From: Aliiroseovarius sp. F47248L
Lineage (GTDB): Bacteria; Pseudomonadota; Alphaproteobacteria; Rhodobacterales; Rhodobacteraceae
Length of the DNA stretch: 64,000 nt
Direction of reading: 5' to 3'
NCBI RefSeq assembly: GCF_023016085.1
Contig: NZ_JALKBF010000001.1
Span: forward strand, 1,054,001-1,118,000
Notes under the pieces: model-generated
Told to the model about the DNA's origin: nothing
The model's input: only the letters and a program-made list of their open reading frames with translations
The model's database searches: none
Translations under genes and position numbers: made by a program
In this document: positions 16,689 through 25,044 of the stretch, one piece after another
How the letters are laid out: each line of letters begins with the position of its first letter
How positions within the stretch are numbered: the first letter of the stretch is position 1

Positions 16689-17444
16689 TCAGTCCAATCT
16701 CAGTTCAGACACAAAGTCATAGATATCAGAGCGGTAAAGACCGCTTGTAAATTCGATGGGTCGGCCGGTACTCAGGTATCCGGTGCGCTCGATCTTTAGA
16801 ACCGCAGCTCCTTCGGGCAGGTTGAACATCTGTGCGTCTGCTGTGGTCAGGTTGGTGGCCGTGACCCGCTGGATCGCGCGGGTCGGGGCCTGTCCGGTTT
16901 TGCGCAGAAGCGCATAAAGCGACACATCGATCTGTTCAGGGTGGGGCAGAATGTCACCGGGCAGAGATGATCGCTCCAGCGCCATGGGTGTTCCACTGGC
17001 GCTGCGCAAGCGTTCGATCCGGGCCACCCGATCAATGGCGGACAGACCCAGCGACATCATTTCCTCGCTGGTGGGGCGAAACAGGCCGAGCGACAGCGTT
17101 TTACTGGTCGAAGTCATACCACGCGCCTGCATGTTCTCGGTAAAGGACACGAGCGAGGACAGGGATTGTTCCAGCTTGGGAGCGGTAGCACGCACGAACG
17201 ACCCGGCACCCTGGCGCTGTTCGATCAGCCCGTCGTCAACCAGTTTGGAAATCGCTTTACGCACTGTGACGCGGCTGACATCGGCCGCATCGGCCAGATC
17301 GCGTTCCGGCGGAAGTTGATCGTCGGGGGCCAGATCACCCGACTGGATCGCCGACCGGATATGGCGATGAAGTTGCAGATAGCGCGGCCCGCGTCCCTGC
17401 TGAAACCATGCGTCTGGTGAAAGCCATTCGGTCCGCGCCTGCAT
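16689..17444 (-). CDS. GntR-family regulator with UTRA domain (amino-sugar island)
   Basis: A 251-residue HutC-subfamily regulator. The N-terminal winged helix (about residues 18-85) reads YLQLHRHIRSAI..LPPERDLADAADVSRVTVRKAI. The UTRA effector domain follows from about residue 110, with the characteristic MALERSSLPGDILP and EFTSGLYRSDIYDF segments. Known relatives (NagR/DasR) sense phosphorylated amino sugars, so GlcN6P, GlcNAc6P or the GalN equivalents are likely ligands. It is transcribed divergently from the transporter-catabolic operon, and the intervening 220 bases hold several TGGTA motifs. Confidence 0.9.
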   Translation of the reverse strand: MQARTEWLSPDAWFQQGRGPRYLQLHRHIRSAIQSGDLAPDDQLPPERDLADAADVSRVTVRKAISKLVDDGLIEQRQGAGSFVRATAPKLEQSLSSLVSFTENMQARGMTSTSKTLSLGLFRPTSEEMMSLGLSAIDRVARIERLRSASGTPMALERSSLPGDILPHPEQIDVSLYALLRKTGQAPTRAIQRVTATNLTTADAQMFNLPEGAAVLKIERTGYLSTGRPIEFTSGLYRSDIYDFVSELRLD

Positions 17445-17460
17445 CCTGTATCCGATCTTG

Positions 17461-17627
17461 TTTGGTATCTAAAAATAATACCAAAGTGATCTATTTGGCA
17501 AGATGATTATTCGCCAAGGATACCATCTAAGCGGTTATAGCATTGAAAATAAGAACAAATATAAAAGACCATATGTAGTGGTATTATAATGGTAGTCAAA
17601 ATCGACCTCCAATGGTAGAAATTGGTA
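17461..17627. promoter_or_regulatory. TGGTA-rich operator region of the amino-sugar island
   Basis: The AT-rich gap between the GntR gene and the transporter operon contains six TGGTA/TACCA motifs. An inverted pair, TTTGGTAT (17461-17468) and ATACCAAA (17478-17485), has a 9-base spacer. A single TACCA lies at 17521-17525. Two direct pairs, 17579/17590 and 17613/17623, are spaced 11 and 10 bases, close to one helical turn. Inverted TGGT..ACCA sites are usual for HutC-type GntR regulators. The first site lies just 17 bases from the regulator's start, suggesting autoregulation. Confidence 0.5.
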
Positions 17628-17666
17628 TACGCCTCGATTCGCTTGGGGTGCCACTGGGGGAAATCA

Positions 17667-18599
17667 ATGGCAGACGTGATGCACGCAGAAGGTTCCGCGA
17701 CCGGTAAAGAGGCACGCAAATCCATTTCCGAAAGCCTGTTCGCGTGGCTTCTTGTTGGCCCAGCGATGATCTTCATCGCAGTGATCGTCGCCTGGCCGCT
17801 GGCCGAGACCATTCGTTTGTCGTTCATGGAAGCCGGGTTGGGCGGCGAGAGATTCATCGGTTTAGAGAACTACCAAGACCTTGCCGAAAGCCGAAAATTT
17901 CATCAGACCATCGTGCGCACCTTCTATTGGATGTTTCTCTCGGTCGCATTGAAGCTGGTGCTGGGTCTGATCGGTGCAACGCTTCTGAACGCTGCAGTGC
18001 CGGGCCGCGCGTTGTTTCGTGTTCTGGTCATGCCCCCCTGGGTCATTCCCATCGCGATTGGCTGTATTGGGTGGCTGTGGCTTTACAACGGTTACTTCGG
18101 CGTGCTGTCGGGCATGATGATGCGCCTTGGCATCACCGATGTACCGTTCGAGTTTCTTGCCCAGAAGCAATCGGCCTTTTATTCCGCCATTGCCACCGAT
18201 GTCTGGGTCGGTGTGCCGATGGTCACGCTGTTTTTTCTGGCCGCGATGCAAGGGGTCAGTCGAGATCTGTACGAGGCTGCATGGGTTGACGGGGCAGGGC
18301 GCTGGTATCGGTTCCGCCGCATCACCATTCCGCAGATCATGCCAGTGATCGTGTCGATGTCGCTTCTGTCCGCCATTTTCACCTTCAACAGTTTCGAGAT
18401 CATCTGGATCCTGACCGAAGGCGGCCCGCGCGGTGCGACAACAACCCTGATCGTTGACACCTATAAGACCGCCATCGGCAACTACAAATTCGGAGAAGGC
18501 TCCGCCCGCGCGGTGATCATCGTGCTGCTGCTTGGCCTGTTTTCACTCGCCTATCTGTTCTTCCTGAACAAGGTGAACAAGAAATACGGAGCGAAGTAA
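17667..18599 (+). CDS. Sugar ABC transporter permease (MalF type), amino-sugar operon
   Basis: A 310-residue MalF-type permease. A short N-terminal cytoplasmic part (MADVMHAEGSATGKEARK) leads into six membrane helices. The EAA loop reads EAAWVDGAGRWYRFRRITIPQI at about residues 205-226. The ATG at 17667 has a GGGGGA ribosome site about 6 bases upstream; an upstream in-frame GTG (17622) lies in the TGGTA operator region and is less likely. It is the first gene of the long plus-strand operon, so the binding protein is third here instead of first. Confidence 0.9.
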   Translation: MADVMHAEGSATGKEARKSISESLFAWLLVGPAMIFIAVIVAWPLAETIRLSFMEAGLGGERFIGLENYQDLAESRKFHQTIVRTFYWMFLSVALKLVLGLIGATLLNAAVPGRALFRVLVMPPWVIPIAIGCIGWLWLYNGYFGVLSGMMMRLGITDVPFEFLAQKQSAFYSAIATDVWVGVPMVTLFFLAAMQGVSRDLYEAAWVDGAGRWYRFRRITIPQIMPVIVSMSLLSAIFTFNSFEIIWILTEGGPRGATTTLIVDTYKTAIGNYKFGEGSARAVIIVLLLGLFSLAYLFFLNKVNKKYGAK

Positions 18600-18600
18600 G

Positions 18601-19443
18601 ATGATGGACCGTTACACAAAACTTCAGATCGTTGGCATCTATGCCTGTCTCGCGGTCTTCCTGACCTTCATCCTTCTGCCGTTCTTCGAGATGTTCATGG
18701 CGTCGCTGCGTCCGCTCGAGCACCTGTTCCGCAGCCCCTATCAATTCTGGTCGGATGATTTCAGTTTTGATGCCTACAAGCAGATGTGGGTGACGGTGCC
18801 GCTTCTGGGCCGCTATATTTTTAACTCGATTTATATCTCGTTCATGGTGACCGGGCTGACGATGATCTTTGTTGTGCCCGCAGCCTATGCATATGCGCGG
18901 TTGCAGTTTCCGTTCAAGAACCTGTCGCTGGGTATCTTTCTGGGGGTCAACATGTTCACTGGTGCGGTGCTGTTGATCCCGCTGTATCGGGTGCTGCGCA
19001 CCATGGGGCTTTTGAACACCTATTGGGCGATGATCGTGCCGGGCGTGGCCTTCCTGATCCCTACCGGTATCTGGCTTCTGCGTTCGTATCTTGAAAAGAT
19101 CCCGCGTGAACTTGAGGAAGCGGCATTCGTGGACGGTGCCTCGCGCCTTTACACCCTACGCCGTGTGGTACTGCCGTTGGCAACTCCGGGCCTGATTGTG
19201 GTCGGCGTGGCTGTGTTCATCGGTGCGTATGCGCAGCAATTCCTGTTCGCAATCACCTTCAACCAGACCCGCGAGCTGCAACCGCTGCCTGCCGGTCTTT
19301 ATGAGTTCATCGGCTATCAGTCGGTGACTTGGAACGAAATGATGGCCGCGGCTCTGGTGGGTGTTCTGCCAGTCATGATCATCTTTTTGTTCCTGCAAAA
19401 ATACCTTGTCGCAGGCCTGACAGCCGGTGCGGTCAAGGAATAA
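18601..19443 (+). CDS. Sugar ABC transporter permease (MalG type), amino-sugar operon
   Basis: A 280-residue MalG-type permease with six hydrophobic segments. Its EAA motif reads EEAAFVDGASRLYTLRRVVLPLATP at about residues 170-195, and it ends QKYLVAGLTAGAVKE as CUT1-family permeases do. It starts one base after the previous stop. Together with the upstream permease it forms the channel for the amino-sugar importer. Confidence 0.9.
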   Translation: MMDRYTKLQIVGIYACLAVFLTFILLPFFEMFMASLRPLEHLFRSPYQFWSDDFSFDAYKQMWVTVPLLGRYIFNSIYISFMVTGLTMIFVVPAAYAYARLQFPFKNLSLGIFLGVNMFTGAVLLIPLYRVLRTMGLLNTYWAMIVPGVAFLIPTGIWLLRSYLEKIPRELEEAAFVDGASRLYTLRRVVLPLATPGLIVVGVAVFIGAYAQQFLFAITFNQTRELQPLPAGLYEFIGYQSVTWNEMMAAALVGVLPVMIIFLFLQKYLVAGLTAGAVKE

Positions 19444-19465
19444 TCCAACCAAGGGAGAGACCAAA

Positions 19466-20671
19466 ATGAATGTAACCAAACTGTCATTGGCGGCACTGCT
19501 GCTGTCAGGCTCGGCGATGACCGCCTCGGCTGATACGGCTGAACTGCACTTCATCATGTGCGGCGGCGAAGTGCGTGAAGCGGATCAAAAGACCGTGGAT
19601 GAATTTGTTGCCAAGCACGAAGGCGTCACCGTCAATCTGGAAGCCGTGCCATGGGGCACCTGTCAGGACAAGTCGCTGACGCTGGCCGCGGCCGGTGATC
19701 CGCCCTCGATTGCCTATATGGGATCGCGCACCCTGCGCCAGATGGCCAATAACGACCTGATTGTTCCGGCTAATATCTCATCCGACACACCCTATCAGGA
19801 AGGTGTTTTGAACACTGTCACCATTGAAGGGCAGGCTTGGGGCTATCCGCATGCGTTTTCGACCAAAGCGCTGTATATCAATTGCGGCATCATTGAAGAA
19901 AGCGGTCAGGAATGCGTCGCGCCCAAAACCTGGGACGAGATGTATGCCATGGCCAAGGGTGTGGTCGATAACACGGATGCAGCGGGCGTCGGCCTTGCCG
20001 GTAAAGACTTCGACAACACGATGCATCAGTTCCTGAATTACCTCTATTCCAACGGTGGTGTGGTAATCGATTCAGCGACTGGCGAAAACAAGCTGGATAG
20101 CCAACAGACCCGCGAGACGCTCGAGTTCTATGGCAAGCTGGTGGACGTGGCGCAGGAAGGCCCGACCGCGTGGGAACGTGATCAACTGAAAGACCTGTTC
20201 AACGACGGCAAGATCGCCATGTATGTTCAAGGCCCGTGGGGTTATGGCCAGCATAATGAGGACATCAACCAACTGGTTGCCCCCGTGCCCGCAGGCCCGT
20301 CGGGTGAAAGCGGCACGATCCTGATCACTGACAGCATCGTTGTTTTCAAAGGTACTGGCCATGAAGAGTTGGCCCATGAGTTGGCACAGATGATCACCTC
20401 GGGTGACAGCCAGTATGATCTGGACAGCAGCTGGGGCCTGACACCGATCCTTGATTATGCCGCGCTTGGCAAAACGGATCTTTATTACGAAACCGGCATC
20501 TGGCCGAACTTCACCGCGACAATTTCGACTGGCGGACCCGAGCCTCTGGTTGAAGATTTCAAATCGCTTCAGTCGGTGTTCACCAACATGGTTCAAGGCA
20601 TCATCCTGAAGGATGACACCGTGGACAATCTGGTGACCATTGCGGGTGAAGAGCTGGACGAAGCGCTTTAA
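19466..20671 (+). CDS. Sugar ABC transporter binding protein, amino-sugar operon
   Basis: A 401-residue family 1 binding protein with a signal peptide at residues 1-22 (ending ASA before DTAELHF). The mature part has FIMCGGEVREADQKTVDEF and VPWGTCQDK segments. Cysteines near residues 31, 65, 136 and 142 may form disulfides in the periplasm. The ATG at 19466 has an AAGGGAGAG ribosome site; an in-frame start at 19427 falls inside the preceding gene. The ligand is inferred from context to be a GlcNAc- or GalNAc-containing oligosaccharide, because the operon and the cytoplasmic GH20 enzyme handle such sugars. A strong hairpin follows the stop. Confidence 0.88.
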   Translation: MNVTKLSLAALLLSGSAMTASADTAELHFIMCGGEVREADQKTVDEFVAKHEGVTVNLEAVPWGTCQDKSLTLAAAGDPPSIAYMGSRTLRQMANNDLIVPANISSDTPYQEGVLNTVTIEGQAWGYPHAFSTKALYINCGIIEESGQECVAPKTWDEMYAMAKGVVDNTDAAGVGLAGKDFDNTMHQFLNYLYSNGGVVIDSATGENKLDSQQTRETLEFYGKLVDVAQEGPTAWERDQLKDLFNDGKIAMYVQGPWGYGQHNEDINQLVAPVPAGPSGESGTILITDSIVVFKGTGHEELAHELAQMITSGDSQYDLDSSWGLTPILDYAALGKTDLYYETGIWPNFTATISTGGPEPLVEDFKSLQSVFTNMVQGIILKDDTVDNLVTIAGEELDEAL

Positions 20672-20684
20672 GCCAATCCTCCCT

Positions 20685-20715
20685 GGTTTGGGCAGCGCAT
20701 GTCGTTGCCCAAACC
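20685..20715 (+). terminator. Intercistronic hairpin after the amino-sugar binding protein gene
   Basis: A perfect 10-base stem, GGTTTGGGCA paired with TGCCCAAACC, encloses an 11-base loop. It begins 14 bases after the binding-protein stop and ends 37 bases before the ATPase start. No T run follows, so an mRNA-stabilising or attenuating role is more likely than full termination. Confidence 0.75.
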
Positions 20716-20751
20716 GCCCCCCTTACGTTTCATCAAAAGGATGCCCAGAGC

Positions 20752-21852
20752 ATGGCGACACTTGACCTGAATGCGATCAGCAAATCCTTTGGCGCAGCCA
20801 AGGTGCTGCATGACATCAGCCTTGCGATCGAGGACAAGGAATTCGTTGTCTTTGTCGGTCCATCGGGCTGCGGGAAATCTACCCTATTGCGTATCATTGC
20901 CGGGTTGGAAGAGGCCACATCCGGCCAGATCATCATTGGCGGCAAAGATGTCAGCAAAGCGCATCCAGTAGACCGCGGAATCTCGATGGTGTTTCAGTCC
21001 TATGCGCTCTATCCGCATCTCAGCGTTTACGAGAACATTGCCTTTCCGTTGCGGGTCCAAAAGATGGACGCAGCAGAGTTGAACAACCGCGTGCAAAAAG
21101 CCGCCGCGATCCTGCAACTGACAGACAAGTTGCAGTTGAAGCCGGGGCAGTTGTCTGGCGGTCAGCGCCAACGCGTGGCCATCGGACGGTCGATCGTGCG
21201 CAACCCGAAAGTTTTCCTGTTCGATGAACCCTTGTCGAACCTCGACGCCGCGTTGCGCGGCGACATGCGGGTTGAACTGAGCCAGCTTCACCGTGATCTG
21301 GACGCTACCATGGTCTATGTCACCCACGATCAGATCGAAGCGATGACCATGGCCGACCGTATCGTCGTGCTGAATGGTGGCCGTGTCGAACAGTTCGGCA
21401 GCCCGATGGAGTTGTATCACCATCCTGCAACCAAATTCGTGGCCTCGTTCATCGGCCAGCCCAATATGAACCTGATCCCGGCCAGTGTCGCGGGTGTAGA
21501 TGCATCGGGCGTGATGGTTGAGCTTGATGGCGGACACCGCATGGCGCTGCCTGTGGCATCCTCCACCGTTCGCAAAGGCGACAAAGTCGAGGTCGGTATC
21601 CGTCCCGAACATGTCAACATGGGCGACAGCGGTCTGGACATCTCGGTCAACGTGCTGGAGCGTCTGGGCGGCACGTCAATCACCTATGGAACCATTGGCA
21701 ATGGCACGCGGTTCTGCGCGGCGCTGCCCGGTGACGCAGCAATTGAAGAGGGCCGTAACCTGACCCTGAGCGTGGCCCCCGAAAACTGCCATGTCTTTGA
21801 TGCCAACGGCGACGTGTTGCGCCGTCAGGCTGCACCGGAGATGGTTGCATGA
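20752..21852 (+). CDS. Sugar ABC transporter ATPase (MalK/UgpC type), amino-sugar operon
   Basis: A 366-residue CUT1-type ATPase. Walker A is GPSGCGKST (residues 37-45), the Q-loop is VFQSYALYPH, the signature is LSGGQRQR near residue 135, Walker B is VFLFDEPLSNLD, and the C-terminal TOBE domain begins near residue 240. An AAAAGGA ribosome site precedes the ATG. The stop overlaps the start of the next gene by four bases (ATGA), which ties transport to catabolism. Confidence 0.92.
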   Translation: MATLDLNAISKSFGAAKVLHDISLAIEDKEFVVFVGPSGCGKSTLLRIIAGLEEATSGQIIIGGKDVSKAHPVDRGISMVFQSYALYPHLSVYENIAFPLRVQKMDAAELNNRVQKAAAILQLTDKLQLKPGQLSGGQRQRVAIGRSIVRNPKVFLFDEPLSNLDAALRGDMRVELSQLHRDLDATMVYVTHDQIEAMTMADRIVVLNGGRVEQFGSPMELYHHPATKFVASFIGQPNMNLIPASVAGVDASGVMVELDGGHRMALPVASSTVRKGDKVEVGIRPEHVNMGDSGLDISVNVLERLGGTSITYGTIGNGTRFCAALPGDAAIEEGRNLTLSVAPENCHVFDANGDVLRRQAAPEMVA

Positions 21853-22985
21853 AAGTCGTCACCGCTGGGATCGGTCTGCGCGCAGGCCATGTGCTTTCAA
21901 TCCTGAAAGAAACCATGCCACAGGTCGAGTTTGTCGGGTTCTATGACCCGCAACCGGCCCATCTGGACATGATCGGCACGGATATTCCGCGCTTCGACGA
22001 TGTGGCTTTGATGCTATCAAAGACGCAGCCTGATCTGTTTTTTGTCGGTTCACCCAATGTCTATCACCTTGAGCATATAAAGCTGGGGCTTGAAGCTGGC
22101 GTACGCATTTTCACCGAAAAACCGGTGGTGACGACGCGCGCGGACACGTTCGAACTGGCGCGGCTTTTGGCCGAATATGGCACCGATCAGGTAATGGTTG
22201 GGCTGGTGCTGCGCTACTCGCAGCACATGGTCGATCTGCGCGCGGTACTGGACCAGCTTGGGCCGATAACTTCGCTTGAAGCGAACGAACACATTCCGCC
22301 CTATCACGGTGCATTTTTCATGCGCGACTGGCGACGCAAAAACGTGTTGTCCGGTGGCTTCATGTTGGAAAAATGCTGCCATGATCTGGATATCTACAAC
22401 ATGGTCACCCGCTCACGGCCTATGCAGGTGGCAAGCTTTGGCGGTAAGAAATCCTTCCTTCCAGAGTTCTCCCCGGCGACCAACACCGAAACCGAGATCG
22501 CGCAGCGTAAATCAAGCGTCTGGGAAAGCGCCCCGGACCCTTACAACTCGGATGGAGATATCATCGACTTTCAGACCGCGATTCTGAGCTACGAAAGCGG
22601 GGCGTCGATGGCGTTTCACACCAACTTGAACGCCCCTGATGACCACCGCCGGTTCTGTGTGTTCGGCGCTCTGGGAATGGCCGAAGGCGATTTTGTGCGC
22701 GGTTATCTCAAGGCGACAGCACGCGACGGAACCATCATTGCGGATCACGACTACACCAAGATGGACAAAAAGCATGCCTCGGCACATTACGGGGCGGATC
22801 ACATGATGGTGGCCGATATCGCGGAATTTCTGCACGGCAAGACGGACAGCTTGCCCGTCGGTGTTGTCGATGCATTGGAAGCCGGTTTGGTCGCAATGGC
22901 GCTGGACGAGGCACGAATAAGCGGCGGCATGATCGATATGCGTGCCACCTGGGAAGAATTTGACAGTTATGGACTACGCACATGA
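21849..22985 (+). CDS. Gfo/Idh/MocA-family NAD(P)-dependent enzyme, amino-sugar operon
   Basis: A 378-residue protein of the Gfo/Idh/MocA fold. The N-terminal Rossmann domain begins KVVTAGIGLRAGH, a slightly altered nucleotide loop. EKP is at residues 90-92, where the Lys is usually catalytic. The C-terminal domain has EKCCHDLDIY at about residues 174-183, with the usual D/H catalytic pair. The family includes sugar dehydrogenases and some NAD-dependent glycosidases (for example GH109 alpha-N-acetylgalactosaminidases). Its place between an ABC importer and amino-sugar deaminases suggests it acts on the imported sugar, perhaps by oxidation or redox-assisted bond cleavage. The substrate is unknown. 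It overlaps both neighbours by four bases. Confidence 0.85.
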   Translation: MKVVTAGIGLRAGHVLSILKETMPQVEFVGFYDPQPAHLDMIGTDIPRFDDVALMLSKTQPDLFFVGSPNVYHLEHIKLGLEAGVRIFTEKPVVTTRADTFELARLLAEYGTDQVMVGLVLRYSQHMVDLRAVLDQLGPITSLEANEHIPPYHGAFFMRDWRRKNVLSGGFMLEKCCHDLDIYNMVTRSRPMQVASFGGKKSFLPEFSPATNTETEIAQRKSSVWESAPDPYNSDGDIIDFQTAILSYESGASMAFHTNLNAPDDHRRFCVFGALGMAEGDFVRGYLKATARDGTIIADHDYTKMDKKHASAHYGADHMMVADIAEFLHGKTDSLPVGVVDALEAGLVAMALDEARISGGMIDMRATWEEFDSYGLRT

Positions 22986-23995
22986 GCATTGAAACGAAGA
23001 CCCACGGTCATCTGATGGCCTCTGAGAGCGCCGAAGCGATGGACGTATTCTGCCAAACCGCCACCCAAGATGTGGCGGCCGCAGATATGGCAAACGCCCG
23101 TGCAATTTATACCGTTGCACGCGGATCGTCTGACGCGGCGGCCAACATTCTGTCCTATGAATTCATGCGCGAAATGTCGGTGCCGGTCACGTCACTTCCT
23201 CCGTCGGTGTTTTCGTTGGGCAGAGGGGTTGATCTGAACGGGTTCGGAACCTTGGTGATAAGCCAATCGGGTGCGAGCGACGATCTTGTGCGTGCAGCCC
23301 GAGGGGCAGGGGTCAGCGGTGCCAGCGTAGTGGCGATCACCAACCAGCCTGACAGCCCCGTGGAAAGCGTTTCTGCAACCACCGTTCCCATTGGGGCGGG
23401 CCCGGAACTGGCGGTGCCTGCGACCAAGACCGTCATCGGATCGGTTGCGGCTGGTATGGCGCTGTTGGGGGGCATTGTTCCTGACTACAAATCCCGTGTT
23501 GCAGCGGCTGTTGCGGCACTTTCTGGCCAAACCACTACACATCCGCGCGCCAAGGCGCTTCAGGCAGCACTGTTGCGGGCGCGCAATGTCTATGTGATTG
23601 GGCGCGATACCGGTTATGGGGCTGCGCATGAGGTTGCGTTGAAGCTCAAAGAATGCTGCGCCCTGCATGCCGAGGCTTATTCGTCATCCGAAGTGTTGCA
23701 CGGCCCCTTACAGCTGGCGACCAATCCATTGATGGTGTTGATCCTTGATACTGGCACAGCCCCAACTCAAGACAGTTTGAATCAAGCCGAAGCGCGGTTC
23801 AAGAGTGTTGGATGTGATGTGCATCGTATTGCACCGGAGGATCTGGAAGGGCTTGCAGCTTCTGATCTGACCCCTGCAGCGTCGGCTGCCGTGCTTTTGG
23901 CAATAATGTATCCGGTTATCCTGAACACCGCACTTGCCTTGGGGTTGGACCCCGACGCGCCTGAAACTTTGTCGAAAGTGACGCAAACAACATGA
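22982..23995 (+). CDS. SIS-domain glucosamine-6-phosphate deaminase, NagB-II type
   Basis: A 337-residue protein with two SIS domains, resembling the isomerase half of GlmS without the glutaminase. ARGSSD (residues 47-51) and SQSGASDD (94-101) bind the sugar phosphate in the first SIS domain. The second has RDTGYGAAHEVALKLKE and then the HAEAYSSSEVLHGP motif near residues 228-241. These features are typical of NagB-II enzymes that convert glucosamine-6-phosphate to fructose-6-phosphate and ammonia. It overlaps both neighbouring genes by four bases. A second, different SIS protein follows, so the two probably serve the GlcN and GalN branches. Confidence 0.82.
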   Translation: MSIETKTHGHLMASESAEAMDVFCQTATQDVAAADMANARAIYTVARGSSDAAANILSYEFMREMSVPVTSLPPSVFSLGRGVDLNGFGTLVISQSGASDDLVRAARGAGVSGASVVAITNQPDSPVESVSATTVPIGAGPELAVPATKTVIGSVAAGMALLGGIVPDYKSRVAAAVAALSGQTTTHPRAKALQAALLRARNVYVIGRDTGYGAAHEVALKLKECCALHAEAYSSSEVLHGPLQLATNPLMVLILDTGTAPTQDSLNQAEARFKSVGCDVHRIAPEDLEGLAASDLTPAASAAVLLAIMYPVILNTALALGLDPDAPETLSKVTQTT

Positions 23996-25044
23996 CGCAT
24001 TCATCGGAAAATTGGGCGACATGGGGTGAAATCCATCGCCAGCCCGCCATCTGGTCTGACTGGAGTAAAGTGCTTGACGTGGATGGGCTGCGTGGCTGGA
24101 TCGCCGCACAAAACTATGACGAGGTCTGGTTCTGTGGCGCAGGCACGTCGGCCTATATTGGTGATATCATCGCAGCGGGTGTTCCAGGAATGCGCGCGGT
24201 GCCCAGCACTGATCTCGTGGCGACGCCGAAAGCGTTTTTGAACAACGTGAAGCCTTTGGTCGTCAGCTTTGGCCGGTCGGGCAACAGCACGGAAAGCATC
24301 GGCATGCTGGACGCATTGGACGCGTTGGCACCAGACGCGCCGCGTCTGCACATAACCTGCAACAAGGATGGTGCGCTGGCCACACGTGGCTCGCAAGGGC
24401 CGATGAAGGTGATCGTGCTGCCTGAAGCTACCCACGACGCAGGTTTTGCGATGACCAGTAGCTTTTCAACCATGTTTTACACAGCGCTGGCTTTGTTCGA
24501 TGAACCTTTTGATGTGCCTGCGCGCCTGTCGGCTTTGGCAGGTCAAATGGCGGCGCTTTTGCCACATCTTCGGGGCATCAAGCGCCCTGAACGCGCGGTC
24601 TATCTCGGCTCTGGTCCCTTGGCCTATGCCGCACGTGAAGCAGCGTTGAAAGTAATGGAGCTGTCAGCCGGTCAAATTCCCGCTCTTTGGGACAGCACGC
24701 TGGGCTTTCGCCACGGGCCAAAATCCTTTGTGACTGATAATACTGCAATCACAGTTTTCACCAGCCCGGATACGCCAACATGTGATTACGATGCGGATCT
24801 TGTGGCCGAACTGCGTGCGCAGTTTCCCAAGGCGCGTGTCACGTCGGTTGGACCAAACGGAGATATCGACATCCCGATGCCGTTCGGGCCCATATGGGCC
24901 GCACCCCTTTGCGTCGCGCTGGCGCAGATATCTGGCGTAGAATGGGCCAATCAACTGGGTCTTAACGTGGATGATCCGTTCTCGGGGCAAGGCACGCTCA
25001 GCCGCGTTGTGTCGGGTGTGAAGCTCTATCCGGTGGCGCCATGA
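23992..25044 (+). CDS. agaS: SIS-domain galactosamine-6-phosphate deaminase/isomerase, AgaS type
   Basis: A 350-residue double-SIS protein of the AgaS type. It has FCGAGTSAYIGD near residue 47, FGRSGNSTES at about 93-102, and the AgaS signature ALKVMELSAG..ALWDSTLGFRHGPKSF at about 220-246. AgaS proteins turn galactosamine-6-phosphate into tagatose-6-phosphate with release of ammonia. The sequence is clearly not a duplicate of the preceding NagB-II-like gene, because the active-site loops differ. It overlaps the previous and next genes by four bases (ATGA). Confidence 0.82.
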   Translation: MTHSSENWATWGEIHRQPAIWSDWSKVLDVDGLRGWIAAQNYDEVWFCGAGTSAYIGDIIAAGVPGMRAVPSTDLVATPKAFLNNVKPLVVSFGRSGNSTESIGMLDALDALAPDAPRLHITCNKDGALATRGSQGPMKVIVLPEATHDAGFAMTSSFSTMFYTALALFDEPFDVPARLSALAGQMAALLPHLRGIKRPERAVYLGSGPLAYAAREAALKVMELSAGQIPALWDSTLGFRHGPKSFVTDNTAITVFTSPDTPTCDYDADLVAELRAQFPKARVTSVGPNGDIDIPMPFGPIWAAPLCVALAQISGVEWANQLGLNVDDPFSGQGTLSRVVSGVKLYPVAP

